Below, piece by piece: positions 15,788-24,956 of a DNA stretch of 64,000 nucleotides. Origin of the DNA: DATBLY01 sp963705545 (GTDB lineage Bacteria; Actinomycetota; UBA4738; HRBIN12). The stretch's first letter is position 1. Every line of letters starts with the position of its first letter. The notes under the pieces are model-generated. The model worked only from the letters and a program-made list of their open reading frames with translations, was not told the DNA's origin and did not search any database. The DNA is taken from NCBI GenBank assembly GCA_963705545.1, contig CAVPJX010000001.1, positions 372,001 through 436,000 of the forward strand, given 5' to 3'. The position numbers and the translations under genes are program-made.

Positions 15788-17220
15788 CGCGACCTCCCAT
15801 CGATCGCGGCGCGGGCCTCGTCGCCGAGCATCCACACGTCGCCGCAACCCATCGTCACGACGAGATCGCCGGCGCGGACCTCGTGCTCCAGGAAGGCGAC
15901 CACGTCCGGTCGGTGTGGGAGGTAGAGGGTGCGCCGCCCCGGCGACGCCAGCTGCACGCCATCGACGACGAGCTTCCCGGTGATGCCCGGGATCGGGGGC
16001 TGCGCGGCGCCGTACACGTCGGTCACGATCACGACGTCGGCCCCGGCCACGCTCGCGCCGAGATCGCGCCAGAGCGCCTGGACGCGCGAGTACCGATGGG
16101 GTTGGACCACGGCGATCAGCCGCGCGGGTCCGTACCGGCGCGCGGTATCGATCGTGACGGCCATCTCGGTCGGGGTGTGCCCGTAGTCGTCGAAGAACCG
16201 GGCTCCACGCGCCGTGCCCCGTAGCTCGAACCGGCGGTGGACCCCGCCGAACGACTCGAGCGACGCGGCGGCGCTCGCCGGCGGAACGTCGAGACGGGCC
16301 GCGACCGCGATCGCCGCTGCGGCGTTCAGGAGGTTGTGGGGACCGTCGATCCTGAGGCGGAGCGGGATGGCGGACCCGCCCCCGATGCGCACCGTGCCCC
16401 GCGCGCCGTCGGGGCCAAGCTCCGTCACGCTCACCGCCAGGTCGTTGCCCTCGCCGAACCCGTACGTCGTGGCCGTCATGCCGGCGCGCGCCAGCGCGTC
16501 GCCCACGGCGGAGTCGTCCCCGAACGCCACGACCGAGTCGCACCGACCGGCGAACACCGCGAACGCCTCCACGATCTCGTCGAGTCCGCCCGGATAGAAG
16601 TCGACGTGATCGACCTCGATGTTCGTGATCACGCCGCACCAAGGCTCGATCAACAGGAACGAGCCGTCGCTCTCGTCCGCTTCGAACACGAACGCGTCAC
16701 CGCGGCCGTGCCGCGCGCCGCTCCCGCTCTCGTTCAGGTCGCCGCCGATCAGGTACGTCGGATCCACCCCCCCGTCCTCGAGGACCGTCGCGAGCATCGA
16801 CGTGACGGTGGTCTTGCCGTGCGTGCCCGCGATCGCCACGGCGCGGTGATCGCGCACGAGCGCCGCGAGCGCCTGTTGACGCCGCCAGACGGCGATGCCG
16901 CGGGCTTCGGCCGCGCGCAGTTCCGGGTTCGCCTCGGGGATCGCGCTCGAGATCACCACCGCATCTGGGTCGCCGACGTTCGCCCCGTCGTGGCCGACGT
17001 GGACCTTCGCGCCGATCGCGCGGAGCCCTTCGAGCGCCGCCCCATCCTTCATGTCGGACCCGGACACCGATACCCCGCGCGCGACCAGGAGCTTCGCCAG
17101 GTTCCGCATGCCGGCCCCGCCGATCCCCACCAGATGCACGCGCCGGACGCCGTCGAGCGACGGCACGGCGAGCGTGGGGATCGACCCCGGCGGCGGGGTC
17201 CACGTGGATGCCGCGGTCAC
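15784..17220 (-). CDS. murC: UDP-N-acetylmuramate-L-alanine ligase
   Basis: 478 residues. It adds L-alanine to UDP-MurNAc with ATP. VHLVGIGGAGMRNLAKLL binds the UDP substrate, AGTHGKTTVTSML is the ATP P-loop, and EADESDGSF and NIEVDHVDFY are Mur ligase motifs. The C-terminal domain has DDYGHTPTEMAVTI and a VVQPHRYSR segment. The GTG at 17220 overlaps the murG stop (GTGA) and is preferred over an in-frame start 57 bp upstream that would lie inside murG. Confidence 0.96.
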   Translation of the reverse strand: MTAASTWTPPPGSIPTLAVPSLDGVRRVHLVGIGGAGMRNLAKLLVARGVSVSGSDMKDGAALEGLRAIGAKVHVGHDGANVGDPDAVVISSAIPEANPELRAAEARGIAVWRRQQALAALVRDHRAVAIAGTHGKTTVTSMLATVLEDGGVDPTYLIGGDLNESGSGARHGRGDAFVFEADESDGSFLLIEPWCGVITNIEVDHVDFYPGGLDEIVEAFAVFAGRCDSVVAFGDDSAVGDALARAGMTATTYGFGEGNDLAVSVTELGPDGARGTVRIGGGSAIPLRLRIDGPHNLLNAAAAIAVAARLDVPPASAAASLESFGGVHRRFELRGTARGARFFDDYGHTPTEMAVTIDTARRYGPARLIAVVQPHRYSRVQALWRDLGASVAGADVVIVTDVYGAAQPPIPGITGKLVVDGVQLASPGRRTLYLPHRPDVVAFLEHEVRAGDLVVTMGCGDVWMLGDEARAAIDGRSR

Positions 17221-18317
17221 GCGCCCACCCGCTCGATCACGTCGGCGAGACGGCGATCGGCGTCGGGCTTGGCCCACGCCGAGGCGGCGGTCCGCATCGC
17301 CGCGCGCGCGTCCGCGTCGTCCACCAGCCCGGCGATCCGCCGCGCCAGCCCTTCCGGCGTGAGCGTCGCCTCGACCGCGACCTCGACGGCTCCCGCTCGC
17401 TCGAGCTCACGGGCGTTCGCTTCCTGGTGGTTCTCGGTGGCGTGGGGATAGGGCACGACGACCGCCGGGATCCCGCAGACCGCGAGCTCGGTCAGGTGAC
17501 CGGAGCCGCCACGCGAAACCGCCAGGTCCGCGACGGCGAGCGCGAGCTCGATCCGGTCCAGGAACCCGATCGCGCGCACTCGGAGCGGACGTTCCCGCTC
17601 GACGGCCACGCGCAGCAGCGCCAGGTTGGCCGGACCGGTCAGGACGAGCAGCTGCAGGTCCGAACGCTCGGCGAGCGCGTCCGCGGCGCCGGAGATCAGC
17701 CGGTCGAGGGACCGGGCGCCCTGGCTCCCGCCGAAGACGCAGACCGTCGTGCGGCCCGGCTCGAGGTCCATCGAAGCCCGCGCCTCCGCGATCAGCTCCG
17801 GACGTCGATCCGGCACCGCGGCGACGGCGGCACGGACCGGGTTGCCCGTGACGACGGTACGCGTCCGACGAGGGAACCGCGCGGCCGCGTCCGCGAACGA
17901 CAGCGCGACGACGTCGGCACGGCGCGACAGCAGCCGGTTCGCGAGCCCGGGGATCGCGTTCTGCTCGTGCAGGACCACGCGGGCCCCCGCCCGGCGGGCT
18001 GCCAGCACCGTCGGCGCGCTCACGTAACCGCCGACCCCGACGACGACGCGGGCCCCGCGCACGAACGGTCGGGCGTCGCGGACCGAGCGGATCGCGACGA
18101 CCGGAGCGGTCGCGGTCCGCAGCGAAGCGGTTCGGACCATCTTCTGCGCCCGGACGGGGTGGAACGGGAAACCCGCCGCCGGGACGAGCCGCGCCTCCTG
18201 TCCGTCGGGCGAGCCGACGAACGTGATCTCGTGTCCGTCGTCGCGGAGGCGCTCGGCGAGCGCGACGGCCGGGAACACGTGCCCGGCGGTCCCGCCCCCG
18301 GCCACCACGACCTTCAC
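17217..18317 (-). CDS. murG: UDP-GlcNAc--lipid I N-acetylglucosaminyltransferase MurG
   Basis: 366 residues, GT-B fold, GT28 family. It converts lipid I to lipid II at the inner membrane face. The N-terminal loop GGGTAGHVFPAVALAERL and GVGGYVSAPTVLAA, HEQNAIPGLANR and the C-terminal GGSQGARSLDR, RGGSGHLTELAVCGIPAVVV and PYPHATENHQEANA motifs are all present. GTG at 18317 overlaps the ftsW stop as GTGA. Confidence 0.97.
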   Translation of the reverse strand: MKVVVAGGGTAGHVFPAVALAERLRDDGHEITFVGSPDGQEARLVPAAGFPFHPVRAQKMVRTASLRTATAPVVAIRSVRDARPFVRGARVVVGVGGYVSAPTVLAARRAGARVVLHEQNAIPGLANRLLSRRADVVALSFADAAARFPRRTRTVVTGNPVRAAVAAVPDRRPELIAEARASMDLEPGRTTVCVFGGSQGARSLDRLISGAADALAERSDLQLLVLTGPANLALLRVAVERERPLRVRAIGFLDRIELALAVADLAVSRGGSGHLTELAVCGIPAVVVPYPHATENHQEANARELERAGAVEVAVEATLTPEGLARRIAGLVDDADARAAMRTAASAWAKPDADRRLADVIERVGA

Positions 18318-19678
18318 CGCCGTCCTTCCCTCGCCGCGCGGTGGCGCCCCGGTCGCGGACCGGCAGAGGCGCGCGCGATGTTCGACAGGATCCCGACCGC
18401 GGCCAGGGTCACGATCAACGCGGACCCTCCGAAGGACACGAGCGGGAGCGGGACCCCCGTGATCGGGAGCAGCCCCGTCACAGCGCCGAGGTTCACGATC
18501 GCCTGGAGCCCGATCCAGGCGGTGATCCCGGCCGCGAGGAGCCGTCCGAACGTATCGGGCGCTCGCACGGCGATCCGGATCCCGGCGTAGATCAGCAGTG
18601 CGAACAGGGCGAGCACCGCGAGGCCGCCGATGAACCCCAGCTCCTCGCCGATGATCGCGAAGATGAAGTCCGTGTGGGCGTTCGGGACGAACTCCCACTT
18701 CTGTCGGCTCGCCCCGAGGCCGACCCCGAACCACCCGCCCGACCCCAGGGCGATGAGCCCCTGGATCAACTGGTAGCCGGTGTTCTGCGCGTCGGACCAA
18801 GGGTCGCTGAACGACAGGAGCCGCGTCCGCCGGTAGCCCTCGCCGAAGATCAGGTATGCGGTGCACAGCAACCCGAAGCCCCCGGTGACGACCAGGTACC
18901 GCAACCGGACGCCCGCCACGAACAGCAACAGGAACATCGTGCCGACGAGGATCAGCGTGGTCCCGAGGTCGCGCTGCATGATCACGATGCCTGCGACCAC
19001 GGCCACGACGATCCCCAGCGGGATCATCAGGTGCATCGGCTCGTCGAGCTTGTTCCACTTCTTCGTCAGGACGGTCGCCGCGAAGGCCACCAGGCCGAGC
19101 TTCGCGAACTCCGACGGTTGCAGGGTGAAGGCGCCGAGATCGATCCATCGCGAGGCGCCGTAGGCGGAGGTCCCGGCTGCCGGATGCAGCGCGAGGAGCA
19201 GGAGCCCGATCGTGATCGCGAGGAACGGGACCGACAGCCGCTGCCAGACCCCGTACCGCATGCGCGAGGTGAGGAACAGCAGGACGCACCCCACCGCGGC
19301 GTAGAGCAGCTGTCGGTTGAAGAACCAGAAGCTCGACCCGTAGGTAGTGAACGCCGACACGGAGCTCGCGGAGAAGACCATCACGAGTCCGGTCACGGTC
19401 AGCAGCGCCGTGGGAGCCAACAACAGGTACCGGCTCACGCGCGCCGCGGTCGCCCGTTCGCGGCGCTGGCGCTCGGCCTCCGACGGCACCGCCTGTAGCG
19501 GCGCGACGCCGGCCCGATGCCCCTGGTGGGCACCGCGGCGACGATGCCCGTCGACCCCGCCCGGCAGCTCCCCCGTCGGAGGGCGTCGTACGGGCGTGGA
19601 TCCTGGCGCCGACGCGGGCCGCGGTGCGACGATGCGGGCACCGCTCGCGGGCTGGCGGCGGAGGGATCCCTCAGCCAC
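18314..19678 (-). CDS. ftsW: Septal peptidoglycan polymerase FtsW (SEDS)
   Basis: 454 residues. An Arg/Pro-rich cytoplasmic N-terminal extension of about 80 residues precedes ten hydrophobic helices. SEDS motifs are clear: GASRWIDLGAFTLQPSEFAKL, IMQRDLGTTLIL, AHTDFIFAIIGEELGFIG and GVPLPLVSFGGSALIV. It polymerises lipid II at the septum with FtsI. The GTG at 19678 overlaps the murD stop by 8 bp; a further upstream start would extend deep into murD. FtsW rather than RodA is called from the dcw context. Confidence 0.94.
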   Translation of the reverse strand: MAEGSLRRQPASGARIVAPRPASAPGSTPVRRPPTGELPGGVDGHRRRGAHQGHRAGVAPLQAVPSEAERQRRERATAARVSRYLLLAPTALLTVTGLVMVFSASSVSAFTTYGSSFWFFNRQLLYAAVGCVLLFLTSRMRYGVWQRLSVPFLAITIGLLLLALHPAAGTSAYGASRWIDLGAFTLQPSEFAKLGLVAFAATVLTKKWNKLDEPMHLMIPLGIVVAVVAGIVIMQRDLGTTLILVGTMFLLLFVAGVRLRYLVVTGGFGLLCTAYLIFGEGYRRTRLLSFSDPWSDAQNTGYQLIQGLIALGSGGWFGVGLGASRQKWEFVPNAHTDFIFAIIGEELGFIGGLAVLALFALLIYAGIRIAVRAPDTFGRLLAAGITAWIGLQAIVNLGAVTGLLPITGVPLPLVSFGGSALIVTLAAVGILSNIARASAGPRPGRHRAAREGRR

Positions 19679-21020
19679 GGGTCGACACCTCGGCCCCGAG
19701 GGCTCGAGCGGCCGCCGCGAACCGATCGCCCCGTTCGGCGTAATCCCGGAACATGTCCCAGCTGGCGCAGGCGGGTGCGAGCAGGACGACGCCTCCGGGG
19801 ATCGCGACCTCGAAGGCGAGGCGCGTCGCCTCTTCGATCGACCCGGCGAGCCGCGTCGGCACGAGGCCCTCGAAGACGGCGGCCACCTCCTCGGCAGACT
19901 CCCCCAGCGCCACGACACCGATCAGCCGGTCGGCCCGGGATGCGAGCGGCGACAGATCGACGCCCTTGGCTCTCCCGCCCGCGATCAGGACCGCGTCGCG
20001 CGTCCCGTCGAGCGCAGCCAGCGCCGCGTGGACGTTCGTCGCCTTCGAGTCGTCGATGAAGCGGACGCCAGCCACCTCCGCCACCACCTCGCCACGGTGG
20101 CGCGCGGGTTCGTACGTCGCCAGGCCGATCCGAACCGCACCGGGATCGACCCCGAAGGCGATCGCGGCTGCCGCCGCCGCGGCGGCGTCGGCCCGATAGG
20201 CCGGACGGGCCTCCTCGACGCGCGCCAGCGCGAGCTCGTCGCCGAGCCGCGAGATCAGCTCCGTGCCCCGGTACCCGACCTCGCCGGGAGCCGGGGCGTC
20301 GAGCCGGAACCACACCACCCCGCACGGCGCCTCGCGCGAGAGCGCCGAGGACGCGGCGTCGTCCGCGTTGCCGACGTGCGTGTCGCCCTCGCCCTGACCG
20401 GCGAAGACCCTCCGCTTCGCATCCGCGTAGGCCGACAACGAACCATGGTGATCGAGGTGGTCGGGGGCGAGGTTCAGCAGCACGGAAACCTCCGGGTGGA
20501 ACGTCTCGACCAGCCGGAGCTGGAACGAGGAGGCCTCCACCACGAGCGCCTCATGTCCCTCGCGCGCAGCCACGGGGAACGGGTGGCCGATGTTCCCGCA
20601 GGCGATCGCGTCGAGGCCGCCTGCCCGCAGGATCGCGGAGACCATGCCCGTCGTGGTCGTCTTGCCGTTCGTGCCGGTGATCGCCACGTACGGGACCCGG
20701 CAGAGCCGCGCCCCCAGCTCCAGCTCACCCCAGATCGGGATGCCCCGTTCGGCCGCCCAGGACAGCACGGGTGCGTCGGGTGTGACGCCGGGGCTCGCCA
20801 CGACGAGGGAGGCCCCATCGAGGTGCGACGGCTCGTGCCCGCCGGCACGGACCTCGATCCCCCGGGCGGCGAGCTCCCGCGCGCGGGCGAGCTCCGACGA
20901 CGACCGGGCTTCGCTCACCCAGACGTCGGCGCCCTCGTCCGCGAGCACTAGGGCTGCGGCCGCGCCCGCCGTCTCCGCGCCGACCACGACCACCCGCTCG
21001 CCCGCGAACGCTCCCGTCAC
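19671..21020 (-). CDS. murD: UDP-MurNAc-L-alanine--D-glutamate ligase
   Basis: 449 residues. It adds D-glutamate to UDP-MurNAc-L-Ala. The N-terminal domain has VVVGAETAGAAAALVLADEG. The P-loop is ITGTNGKTTTTGMV, followed by GNIGHPF, VEASSFQL and NLAPDHLDHHGS. The C-terminal FIDDSKATNVHAALAAL and APACASWDMFRDYAERG are MurD hallmarks. GTG at 21020 overlaps the mraY stop as GTGA. Confidence 0.96.
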   Translation of the reverse strand: MTGAFAGERVVVVGAETAGAAAALVLADEGADVWVSEARSSSELARARELAARGIEVRAGGHEPSHLDGASLVVASPGVTPDAPVLSWAAERGIPIWGELELGARLCRVPYVAITGTNGKTTTTGMVSAILRAGGLDAIACGNIGHPFPVAAREGHEALVVEASSFQLRLVETFHPEVSVLLNLAPDHLDHHGSLSAYADAKRRVFAGQGEGDTHVGNADDAASSALSREAPCGVVWFRLDAPAPGEVGYRGTELISRLGDELALARVEEARPAYRADAAAAAAAAIAFGVDPGAVRIGLATYEPARHRGEVVAEVAGVRFIDDSKATNVHAALAALDGTRDAVLIAGGRAKGVDLSPLASRADRLIGVVALGESAEEVAAVFEGLVPTRLAGSIEEATRLAFEVAIPGGVVLLAPACASWDMFRDYAERGDRFAAAARALGAEVSTRG

Positions 21021-22096
21021 CCGAGGCCTCCGCGGACGATGAAGTCGTAGTAGAAGAGTCCGAGCCCGGTCGCGACGCACAACCCGGCGATGATCCAGAA
21101 CCGCACGATCACCGTGAACTCCGGCCAACCCGCGAGCTCGAAATGGTGGTGGATCGGCGACATCCGGAAGATCCGCCGGTGGAACCCCCGGAACGAGATC
21201 ACCTGCAGGATCACCGACATCGTCTCGATCACGAACAGCCCGCCGAGGATCACCAGGAGCAGCTGGGTGTTCGTCGTGAGCGCGAGCGCCCCGAAGAACC
21301 CGCCGAGCGCGAGCGACCCCGTATCCCCCATGAAGATCCGCGCCGGGGCGGCGTTCCACCAGAGGAACCCCGTGACCGCGCCCATCATCGCGGCCGCGGT
21401 GATCGCCGTATCGAGCATCGCGTTCGGATCCACGCCGTAGCACGCGGCCGCCGGGCTCCCGTCCGCTTGCGCCGGCAGGAGCTGGCACGTGTGCCGGTAC
21501 TGCCAGAACGCGATGAAGATGTACGCGGATGCCACGAGGATCGACGAGCCGGAAGCGAGCCCGTCGAGCCCGTCGGTGAGGTTCACGGCGTGGGACGAGG
21601 ACGTGAGCATGACGAACGCCCACACGAAGAAGAACGCGCCGAGGTCGAGTCCGGTCGGTCTCAGGAACGACAGCTCGGTCGACGTCCCGGTCTCCCCGCT
21701 CGCGTGCGCGACGATCACGGCGAACACGACCGAGACCACGGCCGTGCCGAGGAACTTCTGCGCCTTCGACAGGCCGAGCGAGCGTCGGCGTCGGACCTTC
21801 AGCAGGTCGTCGAGGAACCCGACCACACCGAAGCCCACGGCAGCGAGCACCAGAGCCAGCCCTGCGGGGGTCAGGCCTCGGAAGGTCGCCCGAGCCCCGA
21901 TGAACCCCGCCACGAGCCCGAGCAGGACGACGATCCCGCCCATCGTCGGCGTGCCCATCTTCTCGAAGTGCGTGTGCGGCCCGTCTTCGCGGATCCGCTG
22001 CCCCCATCCCCAGACCCGGAACGCGCGGATCGCGACCGGCGTCCCGAGCAAGGTCACGGTCAGGCCGATCGCCGCCGCCACGAGGATCGAGATCAC
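21017..22096 (-). CDS. mraY: Phospho-MurNAc-pentapeptide transferase MraY
   Basis: 359 residues, about ten membrane helices. It transfers phospho-MurNAc-pentapeptide to undecaprenyl phosphate, giving lipid I. Signatures: GTPTMGGIVVLLG, GFLDDLLKVRRRRSLGLS, NLTDGLDGLASG, FMGDTGSLALGGF and the histidine motif SPIHHHFELAGWPE. GTG at 22096 overlaps the murF stop as GTGA. Confidence 0.97.
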   Translation of the reverse strand: MISILVAAAIGLTVTLLGTPVAIRAFRVWGWGQRIREDGPHTHFEKMGTPTMGGIVVLLGLVAGFIGARATFRGLTPAGLALVLAAVGFGVVGFLDDLLKVRRRRSLGLSKAQKFLGTAVVSVVFAVIVAHASGETGTSTELSFLRPTGLDLGAFFFVWAFVMLTSSSHAVNLTDGLDGLASGSSILVASAYIFIAFWQYRHTCQLLPAQADGSPAAACYGVDPNAMLDTAITAAAMMGAVTGFLWWNAAPARIFMGDTGSLALGGFFGALALTTNTQLLLVILGGLFVIETMSVILQVISFRGFHRRIFRMSPIHHHFELAGWPEFTVIVRFWIIAGLCVATGLGLFYYDFIVRGGLG

Positions 22097-23454
22097 CGCA
22101 GCGCCTCCGCCAGTCGCTCGAGCCCCGCGACGCGCGAGCCCTTGACCAAGACGACGTCGCCGGGCCGGGCCGAGCGGCGAACGTCCGCGAGGGCCTCGTC
22201 GGGAGCGTCGTAGCTCGCCACGTGCCCGGGCTCGACACCCTCGCGGAGCCCGGCGTTCGCGATCGGCCGGGCCCCCTCGCCGACCGTGATCAACCGGTCG
22301 ACCCGGATACGGGCGGCGAGCTCCCCGACCCGCTCGTGCTCCGCGTCCGCGATCGGGCCGAGCTCGGCCATCGGACCGAGGACGGCGATCAGATGGCCCT
22401 CGCCCGCCATCCACCTGGCGGTCCGCAGCGCGGCGGCGACGCTCTCCGGGCTCGCGTTGTACGCGTCGTTCACGACCCGGATCCCGTCGCGGGTAGTGAA
22501 GGACTCCATCCGCCACGGCGAGACCTCCGCGCGGGCGAGGGCCCCTGCGGCGTCCCGGATCGACACCTCGAGCGCCACCCCGACGGCGGCCGCCGCGAGC
22601 GCGTTCGCGACCATATGCGCTCCGGGCGTCCGCAGGGAGACGCTCGCCCGTTCCGTTCCGTGGTGGATCGCGAACGTGGCCCGCCCGTCGGCGTCCAGCT
22701 CGATCCCCTCCGACCGGACGTCGGCCGTGTCGATCGACCCGAAGGTGATCACGCGCGCGGACGTCCGGCCGGCGAGGTCCCCGACCACCCGGTCGTCGGC
22801 CCAGAGCACGGCGACGCCGTCGTCCCCGATCGCCTCGACGGGCTCCGCGGACGCTTCGACGATCGCGTCCCAGCTCCCGAAGACCTCCATGTGCGCCACA
22901 CCGACGTTCGTCACGACGACGACGTGCGGGCGCGCGACCCGACACAGGAGCGCCACGTCCCCGACGTGGCGCGCTCCCATCTCCGCCACGATGACCTCGG
23001 TCCCGTCCGGGGCGCCGAGGAGGGTGACCGGCAGGCCGATCTCGTTGTTGAACGAGGCGGGGCTGGCGTGCGTCCGGTACCGCGTGGACAGGACCGCCGC
23101 CGCGAGATCCTTCGTTGTCGTCTTGCCGTTCGCGCCCGTGATCGCGACGATCCGCGCGGTGAGGCGGGACCGCTCGTCGGCGGCAAGCGTCATGAGCGCC
23201 TCCGCGGTGGAGCGCACCGACACCGCGGGCCCGTCCACGTCCAGCCCGTCGCGGACCAGGACCCCCGCGGCCCCGCGCTCGAACGCCTCGGGAACGAACC
23301 GCGCCCCGTCCACCCGCTCGCCAGGGAGCGCGACGAACAGCGACCCGGGCACCACATCGTCGGAGTGGATCGCGATCGAACTCACCTCGACGTCCTCGCC
23401 CAGGAAGAGCCCGTCCACGGCGCGCGCCACGTCCGACATCGAACGCGGCTTCAC
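22093..23454 (-). CDS. murF: UDP-MurNAc-tripeptide--D-Ala-D-Ala ligase
   Basis: 453 residues. It adds D-Ala-D-Ala to the UDP-MurNAc-tripeptide. The P-loop is AITGANGKTTTKDLAA. SFNNEIGLPVTLL, VAEMGARHVGDV, NVGVAHMEVFGS and VVNDAYNASPESVAAAL are MurF-specific. No ddl gene for D-Ala-D-Ala synthesis is in the cluster, so it lies elsewhere. GTG at 23454 overlaps the murE stop as GTGA. Confidence 0.96.
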   Translation of the reverse strand: MKPRSMSDVARAVDGLFLGEDVEVSSIAIHSDDVVPGSLFVALPGERVDGARFVPEAFERGAAGVLVRDGLDVDGPAVSVRSTAEALMTLAADERSRLTARIVAITGANGKTTTKDLAAAVLSTRYRTHASPASFNNEIGLPVTLLGAPDGTEVIVAEMGARHVGDVALLCRVARPHVVVVTNVGVAHMEVFGSWDAIVEASAEPVEAIGDDGVAVLWADDRVVGDLAGRTSARVITFGSIDTADVRSEGIELDADGRATFAIHHGTERASVSLRTPGAHMVANALAAAAVGVALEVSIRDAAGALARAEVSPWRMESFTTRDGIRVVNDAYNASPESVAAALRTARWMAGEGHLIAVLGPMAELGPIADAEHERVGELAARIRVDRLITVGEGARPIANAGLREGVEPGHVASYDAPDEALADVRRSARPGDVVLVKGSRVAGLERLAEALR

Positions 23455-24956
23455 CGCGGACCCCCGGCCTCGAGCGCTTCACGCGCGACGGCGCGGTCGT
23501 CGAACGGGACGGTTCCGTCGCGGAACGTCTGGCCGGGCTCGTGCCCCTTGCCGGCGATGACGACCACGTCGCCGCCGGAGGCCTCCGCGACGGCACGCGT
23601 GATCGCGGCCCGCCGATCGAGCTCCACGACGTAGGCTCCGCCGCCTCGGCGCGCACCGGGAAGGATCTCGTCGACGATCGCCTGCGGGTCCTCGGAGCGC
23701 GGGTTGTCGCTCGTCACGAACGTCAGATCCGCGGCCGCGGTGGCGGCCTCCCCCATCAGGGGTCGCTTGGCGTGGTCGCGATCGCCGCCGCAACCGAACA
23801 CCACGATCACCCGCCCGGTCGAGAGCGGCCGCGCCGCGCGCAACACGCTGAGGATGCTATCCGGCGTGTGCGCGTAGTCCACCACCAGCAGGAATCCCTG
23901 GCCCCCGTCGACGCGCTCCATCCGGCCCGGGACCGTGGCGACCGAACGCACCCCCTCGGCGATCGCGTCGGATCCGAGCCCGAGCTCGCGAGCGGCCGCG
24001 TACGCGGCGAGGACGTTGTCCACGTTGAAGGCGCCCAGGAGCGGGGACCGGAGCCGATCGCCCTGCACGGAGAAGGCGATCCCGTCTCGATCCGTCGTGA
24101 CGTCCACCGCCCGGAGCGAAGCGTCGCTCGACGTGCCGAACGTGGTCACGGCGATGGACGCCTCCTCGGCGATCCGCCGCCCGGTCGGGTCGTCCACGTT
24201 GACCACGCCCCGGCGGCTGAGCTCGGGCGTGAAGAGCCGCGCCTTCGCTGCGCCGTAGGCCTCCATCGTCCGGTGGAAGTCGAGGTGATCCTGGGAGAGG
24301 TTCGTGAAGACCGCGACGTCGAACGTCACGCCGTCCGCGCGGCGCTGTGCCAGCGCGTGCGAGGACACCTCCATCGCGACCGCGGCGACGCCGCCGTCAC
24401 GCATCCGCGCGAGCAGGCGCTGGAGCTCGGGCGCCTCGGGCGTCGTGCGCGCGAGCTCGATCTGCGCCCCGTCGATCCGCGCGCCGATCGTGCCGATCAC
24501 GCCCGGCGTGAGCCCGGCGGCGCGGAAGATCGCCTCCAGGAGGTACGTCACGGTCGTCTTGCCGTTCGTCCCGGTGATCGCGACCGTAGCCATCGCACCG
24601 GCCGGGTGTCCGAAGACGACGGCCGACATCGGGCCCATGGCCTCGCGCACCGACGGCACGCGCACCTGCGGCACCGGCGGCTCCAACCACCGTTCGACCA
24701 CGAGGGCCGAGGCGCCGGCCGCGACCGCCTCGCCGGCGAACCCGTGCCCGTCGGCTCGTTCGCCGCGGACGCAGAAGAAGAGCGCGCCCACGGGCACGGC
24801 ACGGACGTCGAACGCGACGTCGGACGGGGTGACGTCGCCCTCGCCGCGCACCTCGGCGCCGGGGACGGCGGCGGCCACCTCGGACAGCGGGGGGAAGGAG
24901 CGGACCACCGGCTCCGAGCTTACCCGCGCCCCCGGCCGCGGGCCTCCGTCGCTCAT
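23451..24956 (-). CDS. murE: UDP-MurNAc-tripeptide synthetase MurE, meso-diaminopimelate type
   Basis: 501 residues. It adds the third stem-peptide residue. The P-loop is ITGTNGKTTVTYLL (128-141), with TTPEAPELQR, EVSSHALAQRR, TNLSQDHLDFH and the carbamylated-lysine region AAKARLF (Lys238). The substrate loop DNPRSEDP begins at 417; DNPR is the motif of enzymes that use meso-diaminopimelate rather than lysine. The wall is thus predicted to be meso-DAP type. ATG at 24956 overlaps the ftsI stop as ATGA. Confidence 0.96.
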   Translation of the reverse strand: MSDGGPRPGARVSSEPVVRSFPPLSEVAAAVPGAEVRGEGDVTPSDVAFDVRAVPVGALFFCVRGERADGHGFAGEAVAAGASALVVERWLEPPVPQVRVPSVREAMGPMSAVVFGHPAGAMATVAITGTNGKTTVTYLLEAIFRAAGLTPGVIGTIGARIDGAQIELARTTPEAPELQRLLARMRDGGVAAVAMEVSSHALAQRRADGVTFDVAVFTNLSQDHLDFHRTMEAYGAAKARLFTPELSRRGVVNVDDPTGRRIAEEASIAVTTFGTSSDASLRAVDVTTDRDGIAFSVQGDRLRSPLLGAFNVDNVLAAYAAARELGLGSDAIAEGVRSVATVPGRMERVDGGQGFLLVVDYAHTPDSILSVLRAARPLSTGRVIVVFGCGGDRDHAKRPLMGEAATAAADLTFVTSDNPRSEDPQAIVDEILPGARRGGGAYVVELDRRAAITRAVAEASGGDVVVIAGKGHEPGQTFRDGTVPFDDRAVAREALEAGGPR